Source: Thiotrichaceae bacterium UBA4486 (lineage in GTDB: Bacteria; Pseudomonadota; Gammaproteobacteria; Eutrophobiales; Eutrophobiaceae). Taken from it: a stretch of DNA of 64,000 nucleotides. The notes under the pieces are model-generated. The model was given only the letters and a program-made list of their open reading frames with translations, ran no database searches and was not told the DNA's origin. Numbering within the stretch: the first letter of the stretch is position 1; the number at the start of each line of letters is the position of its first letter. Below, piece by piece: positions 1 through 9,048 of the stretch. The stretch spans positions 168,288-232,287 of the forward strand of contig DGNS01000005.1 of assembly GCA_002389045.1 (NCBI GenBank), given 5' to 3'. The position numbers were made by a program, and so were the translations under genes.

Positions 1-663
1 GCCGATTTGTTTCATATCGAGGAGCACGGCTATTACCTGATCCCCACAGCGGAAGTTCCGGTTACCAATATGGTCCGGGATCAGATTATCGATGCTGAAG
101 ATCTGCCGCTGAAGTATGTCTGTCACAGCCCGTGTTTTCGCAGCGAGGCCGGCTCCTACGGTAAGGACACCCGTGGCATGATTCGCCAGCACCAGTTTGA
201 GAAGGTCGAACTGGTGCAGATGGTGCATCCGGATCTGTCTTACGAAGTGCTGGAGGAACTCACCGGGCATGCAGAAACCATCTTGCAGAAACTGGAATTG
301 CCCTACCGCGTGGTGACCCTGTGCGGCGGTGATCTTGGATTTTCCGCGGCCAAGACCTACGATATCGAGGTCTGGCTGCCAGGTCAGAATACCTATCGTG
401 AAATATCATCCTGCAGTAATTTCGAGGCCTTCCAGGCACGGCGCATGAAGGCGCGCTGGCGCAATCCCGCCACCGGCAAGCCCGAACTGCTGCATACCCT
501 GAACGGTTCCGGCCTCGCCGTCGGCCGCACCCTGATCGCGGTAATGGAAAATTACCAGAACGAAGACGGCAGCATCAGCGTACCGGAGGTGCTGAAGCCG
601 TATATGGGGGGAATTGATCAGATACCAGACATCAGATCCCGGACGTCAGATCTGCAATCATAA
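1..663 (+). CDS. serS: Seryl-tRNA synthetase, C-terminal part (5' end outside window)
   Basis: This is the C-terminal half of class II seryl-tRNA synthetase, which charges tRNA-Ser with serine in the cytoplasm. The frame is open from base 1. Visible class II motifs are the motif 2 region (FRSEAGSYGKDTRGMIRQHQF, around residues 44-64) and motif 3 (LNGSGLAVGRTLIAVMENYQ), followed by the usual ending VPEVLKPYMGG. Normal SerRS proteins stop within a few residues of that point. Here about 12 extra residues (from PDIRSR to the stop) are encoded by a 7-nt periodic repeat that forms the left arm of the element at 617-767. The gene converges on pntB. The identification is certain; the added tail is the only odd point. 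Confidence 0.97.
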   Translation, partial: ADLFHIEEHGYYLIPTAEVPVTNMVRDQIIDAEDLPLKYVCHSPCFRSEAGSYGKDTRGMIRQHQFEKVELVQMVHPDLSYEVLEELTGHAETILQKLELPYRVVTLCGGDLGFSAAKTYDIEVWLPGQNTYREISSCSNFEAFQARRMKARWRNPATGKPELLHTLNGSGLAVGRTLIAVMENYQNEDGSISVPEVLKPYMGGIDQIPDIRSRTSDLQS

Positions 664-767
664 AGCGACCAGTAAGATTGGCTTCAATATTCTGAAATCT
701 CAGATCTGAAATCTGAAGTCTGAAATCTGAAGTCTGAAATCTGAAGTCTGAAATCTGAAGTCTGATC
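617..767. repeat. Heptad repeat element A: inverted 7-nt arrays between serS and pntB
   Basis: Two arrays with exact 7-nt phase face each other. The left array (617-651) has five units of the type NNcagaN and lies inside the end of serS. The right array (691-767) has eleven in-phase units, mostly tctgaaa alternating with tctgaag, so a 14-bp unit is repeated exactly four times at 705-760. The arrays are mutually reverse-complementary in their tctg/caga core, so the transcript could fold into a long hairpin. The right array ends on the pntB stop codon (766-768). A role as a two-way terminator is inferred from the convergent position; no T-run is present. Confidence 0.85.
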
Positions 768-2169
768 AAGGTAACCCCTTGAACACCGCCTCCAGGCTTT
801 CCTTGGCGTCACCGAACAGCATGCGCGTGTTCTCCTTGAAGAAGAGCGGGTTATCCACTCCGGCATAACCGCTGGCCATACTGCGCTTGAGAACGATGGT
901 GGTTTTGCCTTTCCAGCATTCCAGCACCGGCATTCCGGCAATGGGGCTGTTCGGATCTTCCAGCGCGGACGGGTTAACAATGTCATTGGCGCCGATTACC
1001 ACGGAGACATCGATATTCGGGAAATCGTCGTTGATTTCCTCCATCTCGTAGACGATGTCATAAGGTACGTGGGCTTCGGCCAGCAATACATTCATGTGCC
1101 CCGGCATGCGCCCGGCCACCGGGTGAATACCAAAACGCACGTTAACGCCGGCATCGCGCAGGTGCTTGGTGATGTCATTGACCATATGCTGGGCCTGGGC
1201 CACGGCCATACCGTAGCCGGGGATGATCATGACTTCCTTCGCATTGGCCAGCAGGGTCGCTGTTTCCTCGGCATCAATGGGGAAGACTTCGCCCTGTTCG
1301 CCCTCTGCGGCCACCACGGTACCACCGCCGGTGCCAAAACCACCGGCGATAACGCTGAGGAAGTGCCGGTTCATGGCGCGGCACATGATGTAGCTGAGAA
1401 TGGCGCCGCTGCTGCCGACAAGCGCGCCGACCACGATCAGCAGATCGTTGGACAACATGAATCCGGTAGCCGAGGCCGCCCAGCCTGAATAACTGTTGAG
1501 CATGGAGACCACGACGGGCATGTCAGCACCGCCGATGGCCATGACCATGTGCACGCCAAAGGCGAGGGCGATGAGTGTCATGGCCAGCAACTGCCAGGTG
1601 CCTTCACCGTGTTCGGCGGCAGCCAGGAAGGAATCACCCAGCCAGATGGCGAGAATTAACAGAGCCAGGTTCAGGAAATGGCGCGCCGGCAGAATCAGCG
1701 GTTTGCCGCCGATTTTGCCGCTGAGTTTACCGAAAGCGATAACCGAACCGGAGAACGTCACCGCGCCAATGAGTATACCGATGTATATTTCCACTTCGTG
1801 GATAACTTTTTCCACGCCGACGAGGTGGCTCTCACCCATGAAATTAACGTAACCCACCAGCACCGCGGCCAGTCCGACCAGGCTGTGCAGGATGGCGACC
1901 AGTTCCGGCATCTGTGTCATCGCGACTTTCCGTGCCAGGATGAGACCGACCGTACCGCCAAGCAGCATGGCGATAATGATCAGTGCGTAACTCGTAGTCC
2001 CGACCACTTCCGGCCCCAGCACCGTGGCCAGCACGGCAATGGTCATGCCGATGATGCCGTAAAGATTGCCGCGGCGGGCTGTTTCCTGGTGACTGAGGCC
2101 GCCCAGGGTCAGGATGAACAGTATGGTTGCTCCAATGTAGGAAACGGTTACCAGGCCTTGTGACATCAT
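766..2169 (-). CDS. pntB: NAD(P) transhydrogenase subunit beta
   Basis: Membrane and NADP(H)-binding subunit of the proton-translocating transhydrogenase, which uses the proton gradient to reduce NADP+ with NADH. The 467-aa product has the expected length. Its N-terminal two thirds is strongly hydrophobic with many membrane helices. The C-terminal domain III carries the NADP-binding GYGMAVAQAQ segment and the conserved stretches GIHPVAGRMPGHMNVLLAEA and VIGANDIVNP. It lies 15 bp after pntA in the same operon. Its stop codon is fused to the right array of repeat element A. The start is the first of two consecutive ATG codons; the second would serve equally well. Confidence 0.98.
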   Translation of the reverse strand: MMSQGLVTVSYIGATILFILTLGGLSHQETARRGNLYGIIGMTIAVLATVLGPEVVGTTSYALIIIAMLLGGTVGLILARKVAMTQMPELVAILHSLVGLAAVLVGYVNFMGESHLVGVEKVIHEVEIYIGILIGAVTFSGSVIAFGKLSGKIGGKPLILPARHFLNLALLILAIWLGDSFLAAAEHGEGTWQLLAMTLIALAFGVHMVMAIGGADMPVVVSMLNSYSGWAASATGFMLSNDLLIVVGALVGSSGAILSYIMCRAMNRHFLSVIAGGFGTGGGTVVAAEGEQGEVFPIDAEETATLLANAKEVMIIPGYGMAVAQAQHMVNDITKHLRDAGVNVRFGIHPVAGRMPGHMNVLLAEAHVPYDIVYEMEEINDDFPNIDVSVVIGANDIVNPSALEDPNSPIAGMPVLECWKGKTTIVLKRSMASGYAGVDNPLFFKENTRMLFGDAKESLEAVFKGLP

Positions 2170-2184
2170 TATTCCGTCTCCCCC

Positions 2185-3723
2185 TTATTTATGAAACATT
2201 GAAAGCATGCGGCGGGTTACCGCAAAACCGCCGGCGATATTGATACTGGTGATCAACGTTGCGAAGAACGCGATGGCCACCAGCAGCCAGTTATCCGATG
2301 ACACCTGAATCAACGCACCAATGACGATGATGCTGCTGACCGCGTTGGTCACGCTCATAAGCGGTGTGTGCAGCGAGGGAGTGACATTCCAGATCACCAT
2401 GTAGCCGACGAAGCAGGCCAGTACGAATACGGTGAAATGATTGAGGAAGGATTCCGGCGCACCGGAACCGATAAAGTAAAATATACCGGCTGCGGCCAGT
2501 AGCAGGAGCGCGGATTTCACTACCGGGGGCAGCAGGGGTTTCTTCTTTTTTACTTCTACCGGGGCCGCTTCCGCTTTCGGTTTTGGCGGCGCCGCGGAGA
2601 GTTTCGGCGGCGGTGGCGGCCAGGTAATTTCACCCGCCTTGATTACCGTGGCTCCACGAATGACCTCGTCTTCCATATTAATGTTGATCTGGCCGTCTTT
2701 ATCCGGCGTCAGATCCGTCAGCATATGTCTGAGATTGGTGGAATACAGCTGGCTGGACTGGGTCGGCAGTCGACTCGGCAGATCGGTATAGCCGATCAGC
2801 GTCACGCCATGCTTGTCAACAACCTTTCCGGCCTCGGTCAACTTGCAGTTGCCACCCTGTTCGGCGGCGAGATCGACAATCACACTGCCTGCATTCATGC
2901 TCTTGACCATGTCCTCGGTAATCAATTCCGGTGCCGGTTTGCCGGGAATCAGAGCGGTGGTGATGATAATGTCCACTTCTTTGGCCTGTTCGGCAAACAA
3001 CGCCATCTCGGCCTTGATGAATTCCTCGCTCATGACCTTGGCATAGCCGCCTTCACCGGTGCCTTCTTCCTCGAAATCCAGTTCCAGGAATTCCGCCCCC
3101 ATGCTTTCCACCTGTTCCTTGACTTCGGGGCGGGTATCGAAGGCGCGGACGATGGCGCCAAGACTGTTGGCGGTGCCGATCGCGGCCAGACCCGCCACGC
3201 CGGCACCGATGACCATGACCTTGGCCGGGGGGATCTTGCCGGCGGCGGTGACCTGGCCGGTGAAAAAACGTCCGAAATGCTGGGAGGCCTCGATCACGGC
3301 GCGGTAACCGGCGATATTGGCCATGGAACTGAGGGCATCGAGCTTCTGGGCGCGTGAAATGCGCGGCACGCTGTCCATGGCCAGAACATTGACCTTCCTG
3401 GCTGCGAGTTTCTGCATCAGGTCCTCATTCTGGGCGGGCCAGATAAAACTGATGAGGGTCTGGCCTTCCTTCAGTTTATCGATCTCCTCCGCCTTCGGAG
3501 CGTTGACCTTCATGATGATATCGCTGGTCGACCAGACGCTGTCGCCGTCTACCACGTTGACACCGGCGTCCTCATAGGCGGTGTCGGAAAAATTAGCGGC
3601 CTGACCGGCACCGGATTCGATTTGCAGTTCGAATCCCAGTTTCTGAATTTGTCCCGCGCTTTCGGGCGTCAGAGCCACCCGGCGTTCTCCGGGATGAACT
3701 TCTCTCGGAATACCAATCTTCAT
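2185..3723 (-). CDS. pntA: NAD(P) transhydrogenase subunit alpha (fused alpha1-alpha2)
   Basis: NAD(H)-binding subunit of the proton-translocating transhydrogenase. The N-terminus MKIGIPREVHPGERRVALTP is the standard alanine dehydrogenase/PNT signature. The Rossmann glycine motif follows around residues 170-185 (VIGAGVAGLAAIGTANSLGA). After the soluble domain, at about residue 370, comes a proline/lysine-rich linker (WPPPPPKL, then KPKAEAAP and KKKKPLLPP), and four membrane segments close the protein. At 512 aa this is the fused E. coli-type alpha subunit rather than the split PntAA/PntAB form. It is the first gene of the pntAB operon. Confidence 0.98.
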   Translation of the reverse strand: MKIGIPREVHPGERRVALTPESAGQIQKLGFELQIESGAGQAANFSDTAYEDAGVNVVDGDSVWSTSDIIMKVNAPKAEEIDKLKEGQTLISFIWPAQNEDLMQKLAARKVNVLAMDSVPRISRAQKLDALSSMANIAGYRAVIEASQHFGRFFTGQVTAAGKIPPAKVMVIGAGVAGLAAIGTANSLGAIVRAFDTRPEVKEQVESMGAEFLELDFEEEGTGEGGYAKVMSEEFIKAEMALFAEQAKEVDIIITTALIPGKPAPELITEDMVKSMNAGSVIVDLAAEQGGNCKLTEAGKVVDKHGVTLIGYTDLPSRLPTQSSQLYSTNLRHMLTDLTPDKDGQININMEDEVIRGATVIKAGEITWPPPPPKLSAAPPKPKAEAAPVEVKKKKPLLPPVVKSALLLLAAAGIFYFIGSGAPESFLNHFTVFVLACFVGYMVIWNVTPSLHTPLMSVTNAVSSIIVIGALIQVSSDNWLLVAIAFFATLITSINIAGGFAVTRRMLSMFHK

Positions 3724-3850
3724 TCGGTGTTTCCCCCAGTTAACTGGATATGTTCACAATTTATTATTATTCCGGCACTCAGGGCGATGCGCCGAAGTGC
3801 CGAAATGCTAGCATGATTGTCCGGGTCTGTCATACGTCCGGCCGCCAGTC

Positions 3851-3877
3851 AAAAAAAACCCCGGCACGTGGCCGGGG
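3851..3877 (-). terminator. Intrinsic terminator downstream of the BI-1 family gene
   Basis: Read on the minus strand, a GC-rich stem (ccccggc at 3859-3865 pairing with gccgggg at 3871-3877, five-base loop) is followed by eight T residues (the A-run at 3851-3858). It lies about 30 bp after the stop of the gene at 3907-4572, in the right orientation to end that transcript. Confidence 0.85.
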
Positions 3878-3906
3878 TTGTGATTGTTACCACCAAACCA
3901 GCAGGT

Positions 3907-4572
3907 TTATTCGTTGCCGAACGCTCCGAGCAGGTGCAGCAGGCTGGTAAACAGGTTGTAAATGGCGATGTACAGCCCCACCGTGGCGAGAATGTAATTG
4001 GTCTCACCGCCGTTGACCATTTCACTGGTCTGGTAAAGGATGAAGCCGGCCATCAGCAGGATGAATACGGCTGATACCGCCAGTGACAGTGCCGGCAGGC
4101 TGAAAATCAGCGCGCCGATACCGGCCAGGAAGGCGACCAGGATACCCGTGAACAGGTAACCGGCCATGAAACTGAAGTCCTTGCGGGTGGTCAGCGCGTA
4201 ACCGGACAGGCCGAGGAAAATCACGCCCGTGCCGGCCATGGCGGTCATCACCGTCTGGGCGCCGTTCGGCATGGCCAGATAGTGAGTCAAAATCGGCCCA
4301 AGACCGAAGCCGAGCAGGCCGGTGACGGCAAATGTAACCCAGAGGCCGGCCGCGGAGTTGGCCATTCTCGGCAGCACGAACCAGAGCAGGCCGAGGGCAC
4401 CCAGTGAGCAGAACATGCTGACCCCCAGGGGAATACGCAGTGCCATGGAGACGCCGGCCATGACGGCGCTGAAAATCAGCGTCATGGACAGTAATATATA
4501 AGTATTACGAATGAGTTTATTGGTCGCGAGGGCCGCTTCCGGTGAATGGGCTACAGCGTAGTTACGGTTCAT
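3907..4572 (-). CDS. Bax inhibitor-1/YccA family inner membrane protein
   Basis: A 221-aa protein with about seven hydrophobic membrane segments and a short N-terminal cytoplasmic stretch. The C-terminal part (LYQTSEMVNGGETNYILATVG) has the conserved acidic and asparagine residues of the BI-1/YccA/YbhL family. Its E. coli relative YccA interacts with the membrane protease FtsH; the function here is inferred only from family membership. The gene has its own terminator (3851-3877) and is preceded by 270 bp containing repeat element B. A purine-rich ribosome-binding stretch lies just upstream of the ATG on the minus strand. Confidence 0.9.
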   Translation of the reverse strand: MNRNYAVAHSPEAALATNKLIRNTYILLSMTLIFSAVMAGVSMALRIPLGVSMFCSLGALGLLWFVLPRMANSAAGLWVTFAVTGLLGFGLGPILTHYLAMPNGAQTVMTAMAGTGVIFLGLSGYALTTRKDFSFMAGYLFTGILVAFLAGIGALIFSLPALSLAVSAVFILLMAGFILYQTSEMVNGGETNYILATVGLYIAIYNLFTSLLHLLGAFGNE

Positions 4573-4756
4573 TGATACTTAACCTCCAGGGTCTGGTTTG
4601 TGAACAATGTAAGTGCTATGACCCTGAAATTCAAGAAAGATTCTGTTAAATTTTCACGAGCCAGTATTTGAACAGCTTGAATTTTTTAATCTTTTCTCGG
4701 CGATGGCTATCGGGTATGCTCTCGCTTCCGTTTTTCCGGCCATGTAAAAAGACAGA

Positions 4757-4838
4757 TAATAGCGAGTAGCAATTAGCTATTAGTATTGAAAATCAGGGTT
4801 TTTACTAATAGCTAATAGCTAATGGCTAATAGCTGTAC
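4757..4838. repeat. Heptad repeat element B: inverted 7-nt arrays upstream of tRNA-Ser
   Basis: The left array (4757-4784) has four units of the form NNNtagc or NNNtagt. The right array (4804-4838) has five units, mainly gctaata. They are complementary in the tagc/gcta core and separated by about 20 bp, so they can form a hairpin. The element lies between a divergent pair (the BI-1 gene and tRNA-Ser), so a simple terminator role is unlikely here. Confidence 0.8.
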
Positions 4839-4841
4839 TTC

Positions 4842-4931
4842 GGAGGGGTGGCAGAGCGGTTGAATGCACCGGTCTTGAAAACCGGCAGGTCCTAGCGGGC
4901 CTCGTGGGTTCGAATCCCACCCCCTCCGCCA
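4842..4931 (+). tRNA. tRNA-Ser (anticodon UGA)
   Basis: A 90-nt tRNA with a 7-bp acceptor stem (ggagggg with cccctcc), the D-arm start ggcagagcgg, anticodon loop cttgaaaa giving TGA, a long variable arm typical of class II tRNAs, T-arm gtgggttcgaatcccac, discriminator G and an encoded CCA. The 3' end is duplicated 115 bp downstream (see the direct repeat at 4918-5054). Confidence 0.97.
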
Positions 4932-5054
4932 AACTTCAGTGACATATCGCTTTCTACTGCTGCCCGGCAGAGTCGAATGTCTCTGGTGGGATTCGAACCC
5001 GTGCCTGTGGGTTCGGTCTTGAATATCCCGGGCACCCCCTCCGCCAAACTTCAG
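4918..5054. repeat. Duplicated tRNA-Ser 3' end (22-bp direct repeat), probable integration scar
   Basis: An exact 22-bp segment containing the tRNA-Ser acceptor end, CCA and the next nine bases occurs at 4918-4939 and again at 5033-5054. The 93 bp between the copies also holds an inverted T-arm fragment (gtgggattcgaaccc, around 4986-5000) and further tRNA-like pieces. Only the second copy is followed by a hairpin with a T-run (5046-5069). This is the pattern left when an element integrates at a tRNA 3' end and is later lost. No integrase is nearby. Confidence 0.7.
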
Positions 5055-5069
5055 CGAAGTGTTTTTTTT
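5046..5069 (+). terminator. Probable tRNA-Ser terminator (displaced by the duplication)
   Basis: A short stem (acttc at 5048-5052 with gaagt at 5056-5060) is followed by eight T residues at 5062-5069. It directly follows the second copy of the tRNA-Ser 3' end, so it was probably the original tRNA terminator before the duplication. The stem is weak. Confidence 0.5.
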
Positions 5070-5226
5070 GTTGCTCCACTAATAAACAGGTAGTCTCTGG
5101 TGGGATAGAGAAAAAAGTTTTGTCCATATCCACAAATTCTGCTGGCGTTCCATTTATATAGAAAACCGGTTTGGTATTACGAAATCGAATACTTGAAAAA
5201 CATTCCTTATCAGTTATATTCCTGAT

Positions 5227-5589
5227 ATGGAATGGTTGGTAGAATACACGGACGAATTCGAGGCATGGTGGCACACCTTGCCAGAAGCGGAACAGGAAGA
5301 TGTCGCTGCCGTGGTGGAACTCCTTGAGGTAAAAGGCCCGCACCTGCCGTTCCCGTACAGTTCAGGGATCAATGGTTCCCGGCATCGGCATATGCGGGAG
5401 TTGCGTATTCAGCATGCTGGCAGGCCGTACCGGACACTGTATGCTTTTGATCCGCGCCGGTGCGCCATATTGCTGCTTGGTGGCGACAAAACCGGCGATG
5501 ATTGTTGGTACGAGGTTAATGTACCAATTGCTGATGAATTATACGATGTCCATCTTGAAATATTGAAAGAAGAAGGGCTCCTGGAGTAA
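5227..5589 (+). CDS. higB: HigB/RelE-like toxin (phage-derived Gp49-like family)
   Basis: A 120-aa protein of the RelE/HigB superfamily, expected to be a ribosome-dependent mRNA endonuclease. It shows the typical start (MEWLVEYTDEFEAWW), a conserved RELRIQHAGRPYRTLYAFDP core and a C-terminal acidic tail. It lies 4 bp ahead of an XRE antitoxin gene, the toxin-first order usual for HigBA. It sits just after the tRNA-Ser scar, a common place for accessory modules. A long AT-rich stretch precedes the start and no strong ribosome-binding site is visible. Confidence 0.88.
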   Translation: MEWLVEYTDEFEAWWHTLPEAEQEDVAAVVELLEVKGPHLPFPYSSGINGSRHRHMRELRIQHAGRPYRTLYAFDPRRCAILLLGGDKTGDDCWYEVNVPIADELYDVHLEILKEEGLLE

Positions 5590-5593
5590 GACT

Positions 5594-5923
5594 ATGGCCA
5601 AGAATTTTAGACATTTACGCGAAGCGATGAGCCTTAAAGCTCAGACCCGTTCGCATGAAAAAGCCATCGCCATGATGGTAAACCTTCCGCTGGCCGAATT
5701 ACGCCAGGCCCGTGCTTTTTCACAGGAGCAACTAGCCGCCGAACTGGATGTAAAACAACCCGCAGTAGCGAAGATCGAGAAAAGAACGGATATGTATATC
5801 TCAACCCTGCGCCGGTTCGTTGAAGCTATGGGAGGGCAACTGGAAATCCGGGCCCGTTTCCCGGAAGGCGATGTATGCATTAACCAATTTGAAGAACTGG
5901 AGGATAAGCAAGCGGCTCCTTAA
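5594..5923 (+). CDS. higA: XRE-family antitoxin of the HigBA-type pair
   Basis: A 109-aa helix-turn-helix protein expected to neutralise the preceding toxin and repress the operon promoter. The HTH spans roughly residues 35-85: LRQARAFSQEQLAAELDVKQ, then AVAKIEKRTD and STLRRFVEAMGGQLEI. The KIEKRTDMYISTLRRFVEAMGG segment is characteristic of antitoxins paired with Gp49-like toxins. The start lies four bases after the toxin stop, so the two are translated together. Confidence 0.9.
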   Translation: MAKNFRHLREAMSLKAQTRSHEKAIAMMVNLPLAELRQARAFSQEQLAAELDVKQPAVAKIEKRTDMYISTLRRFVEAMGGQLEIRARFPEGDVCINQFEELEDKQAAP

Positions 5924-5959
5924 AAATTTCATAGTCTGAAGTCATGATTTATTGAAGGA

Positions 5960-6113
5960 GCCTCTGATTAAGTCAGAGGTTCCTGCATGACAGGAGTCCG
6001 GAGCGACTGTCAGGCCAAAATCAATGCTTCCAAAGCATTGATTTTGAGAGGCAAATAAAAACGCATTTTTATTTGCCGTGCTCTGATAAGTCCCGGACGG
6101 ACTTATTCAGAGC
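5960..6113. repeat. Block of consecutive hairpins after the toxin-antitoxin pair
   Basis: Four or more palindromes follow one another with almost no spacer. They are cctctga/tcagagg (5961-5979), a perfect 13-bp stem at 6017-6045 with a 3-nt loop, a perfect 12-bp stem at 6050-6077 with a 4-nt loop, and a ~14-bp imperfect stem at 6080-6113. A small cctg/cagg hairpin lies between the first two. The arrangement resembles a compound repetitive extragenic element rather than one terminator. Whether it recurs elsewhere in the genome cannot be seen here. Confidence 0.75.
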
Positions 6114-6127
6114 TTCCTGAATAACCT

Positions 6128-6644
6128 TTATTGCCGTTCAGGATTCGTGTAGTTCCCCACATATTCACATTCTCCCAGATAGGTGTAGGAATTAATGGTC
6201 AGAATGCCTTCAATATCCGCTGCTTCATAGGTCTGGATGTAACCGCTGCCGTCTTCGCGTATTTCAATGCGCAAACTGCGAAGTGTTTGCCACGCTTCAC
6301 CGTGATACCTGTCGGGCGCGGCTTGATGATGCCGCCGGAATGTCATGTGCAGTACCTTGATGTCACCGGACTCGTTGTGATGAAACGTGGTCACGTAATG
6401 AACGCTGTGTGTTGTATCGTCGACCGAGGCAATCGGACCTTCATCCGCGATGATGTTATTGCCGGTGATGGATAATTGCTCCGCTTTTGAATTCCAGGTC
6501 AGTTCGGTGGTTGAGGGCACGTCGTTGACACCATATGTCTTGCAAATCGCGGTGAAATCACCGGGACGTTCGTGGCTGTGCGCATCGGGAAGCGCATTGG
6601 ACTGGCCAGTGATGAGTCCCAGCAGACACATTACCGGGATACGT

Positions 6645-6652
<8 letters not shown>
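6128..6652 (-). CDS. Secreted protein of unknown function, coupled to fumC
   Basis: A protein of about 174 aa that I do not recognise. The start at 6652 is chosen because it begins a signal peptide (MNKRIPVMCLLGLITGQSNA). A further upstream in-frame start would add a non-signal extension lying inside fumC. The ATG overlaps the fumC stop by a few bases, so it is probably translationally coupled. The mature part is hydrophilic, with several threonine- and histidine-rich stretches and two cysteines (CKTYGV and GECEYV) that could form a disulphide. A periplasmic location is inferred; no catalytic motif is evident. Confidence 0.7.
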
Positions 6653-8030
<1,378 letters not shown>

Positions 8031-8122
8031 CGGCTTGTTCCTCTGCTGTAAGCCCGGGAAAGTTGATTATTCACATGGTAGCATCCCGAGTACACTCATT
8101 CTCCAAAAGTAAACATCCTGCC

Positions 8123-9034
8123 ATGCGTCAACCTGAGCAACTTGAGAACTACGAGGGCGACCTGCGTCGCGTCGGTATCGAATTTGAATTCGCCGGCATG
8201 GATACGGCGACCGCGGCCGCCTGCGTCACCGATCTGTTTGGTGGTGAATGCTGTTCGGAAAACCGCTTTCTCACCCATGTGAAAGATACGGAATTCGGTG
8301 AATTCCGGGTGGAACTCGACGCCCATTTTCTGAAACAGCGGCGCTATCTCGAGTATCTGGAGACCATCGGCATCGATATCCGTAAAGTAGACATCGCCGA
8401 TTCCATCGAGGATGTGTTGTCCAGCCTGGCCGCCAATATCGTTCCCCTTGAAATCTGTACGCCGCCAATCCCGATGGATCGTCTGGATGACATGGAGAAG
8501 CTGGCCGGGCGCTTGCGCGAACGCGGTGCACTGGGTACCGGCCATTCACCGCTGTACGCCTTCGGATTGCAGTTTAATCCCGAGACACCGAGCCTCGAGG
8601 TGGACTACATACTCGCTATCCTGCAGGCCTTTCTGGTATCGTACGAGCGGCTTTGCCGTGAGGGGAATATTGATTTGACGCGCCGTCTGGTACCGTTTGT
8701 GCGGCCGTTCAGCAAGGATTTCATCCGCCATTTCTGCAACCGGAATTACGCACCGGATAGCGCCGGGTTCATCGACGATTATCTTCAATTGAATCCCACC
8801 CGCAACCGACCGCTGGATCTGCTGCCTATTCTGGCCTTTATCGACGAGGACAGGGTCATGTCCGGGGCGGAGGAACCGCATCTCATCAATCCGCGGCCGG
8901 CGTTTCATTACCGTCTGCCGGATTGCCGTATCGACCAGCAGGACTGGAGTATCGGCCAGGAATGGGATCGCTGGTTGAGTATCGAGGAGCTCGCCGCCGA
9001 TAGCGGGAAACTCGCCGCTGCCTTACGGTCCTGA
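8123..9034 (+). CDS. Amidoligase-family enzyme (glutamine-synthetase-like fold)
   Basis: A 303-aa protein matching the Amidoligase_2 family, COOH-NH2 ligases related to glutamine synthetase and gamma-glutamylcysteine ligase. The start at 8123 gives MRQPEQLENYEGDLRR; an upstream in-frame extension would run into fumC. The metal/nucleotide-binding GIEFEF motif is at about residues 19-24, followed by FRVELDAHF and a long C-terminal helical region. It is followed after 14 bp by a class I glutamine amidotransferase-like gene. Comparative genomics has linked that pairing to synthesis or breakdown of unusual gamma-glutamyl or peptide-amide compounds. The substrate is unknown. Confidence 0.8.
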   Translation: MRQPEQLENYEGDLRRVGIEFEFAGMDTATAAACVTDLFGGECCSENRFLTHVKDTEFGEFRVELDAHFLKQRRYLEYLETIGIDIRKVDIADSIEDVLSSLAANIVPLEICTPPIPMDRLDDMEKLAGRLRERGALGTGHSPLYAFGLQFNPETPSLEVDYILAILQAFLVSYERLCREGNIDLTRRLVPFVRPFSKDFIRHFCNRNYAPDSAGFIDDYLQLNPTRNRPLDLLPILAFIDEDRVMSGAEEPHLINPRPAFHYRLPDCRIDQQDWSIGQEWDRWLSIEELAADSGKLAAALRS

Positions 9035-9048
9035 TCGCGTTTCCTGCG

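Noticed and set aside
617..767. CRISPR array
   Set aside because: Units are 7 nt and contiguous with no spacers, and no cas genes are in the window.
684..986. 100-codon minus-strand frame partly made of the heptad array
   Set aside because: Its C-terminal half is a translation of the 7-nt repeat and the rest overlaps pntB.
2725..3357. Long open frame on the strand opposite pntA
   Set aside because: It lies fully inside pntA, shows no family features and has the composition expected of an antisense shadow of a GC-rich gene.
4954..5343. 129-codon minus-strand frame across the tRNA-Ser scar
   Set aside because: It crosses the duplicated tRNA end, the terminator and the toxin start; composition is not protein-like.
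5960..6113. Riboswitch or structured ncRNA
   Set aside because: A series of simple perfect hairpins without conserved loops or a downstream codirectional gene argues for a repeat element.
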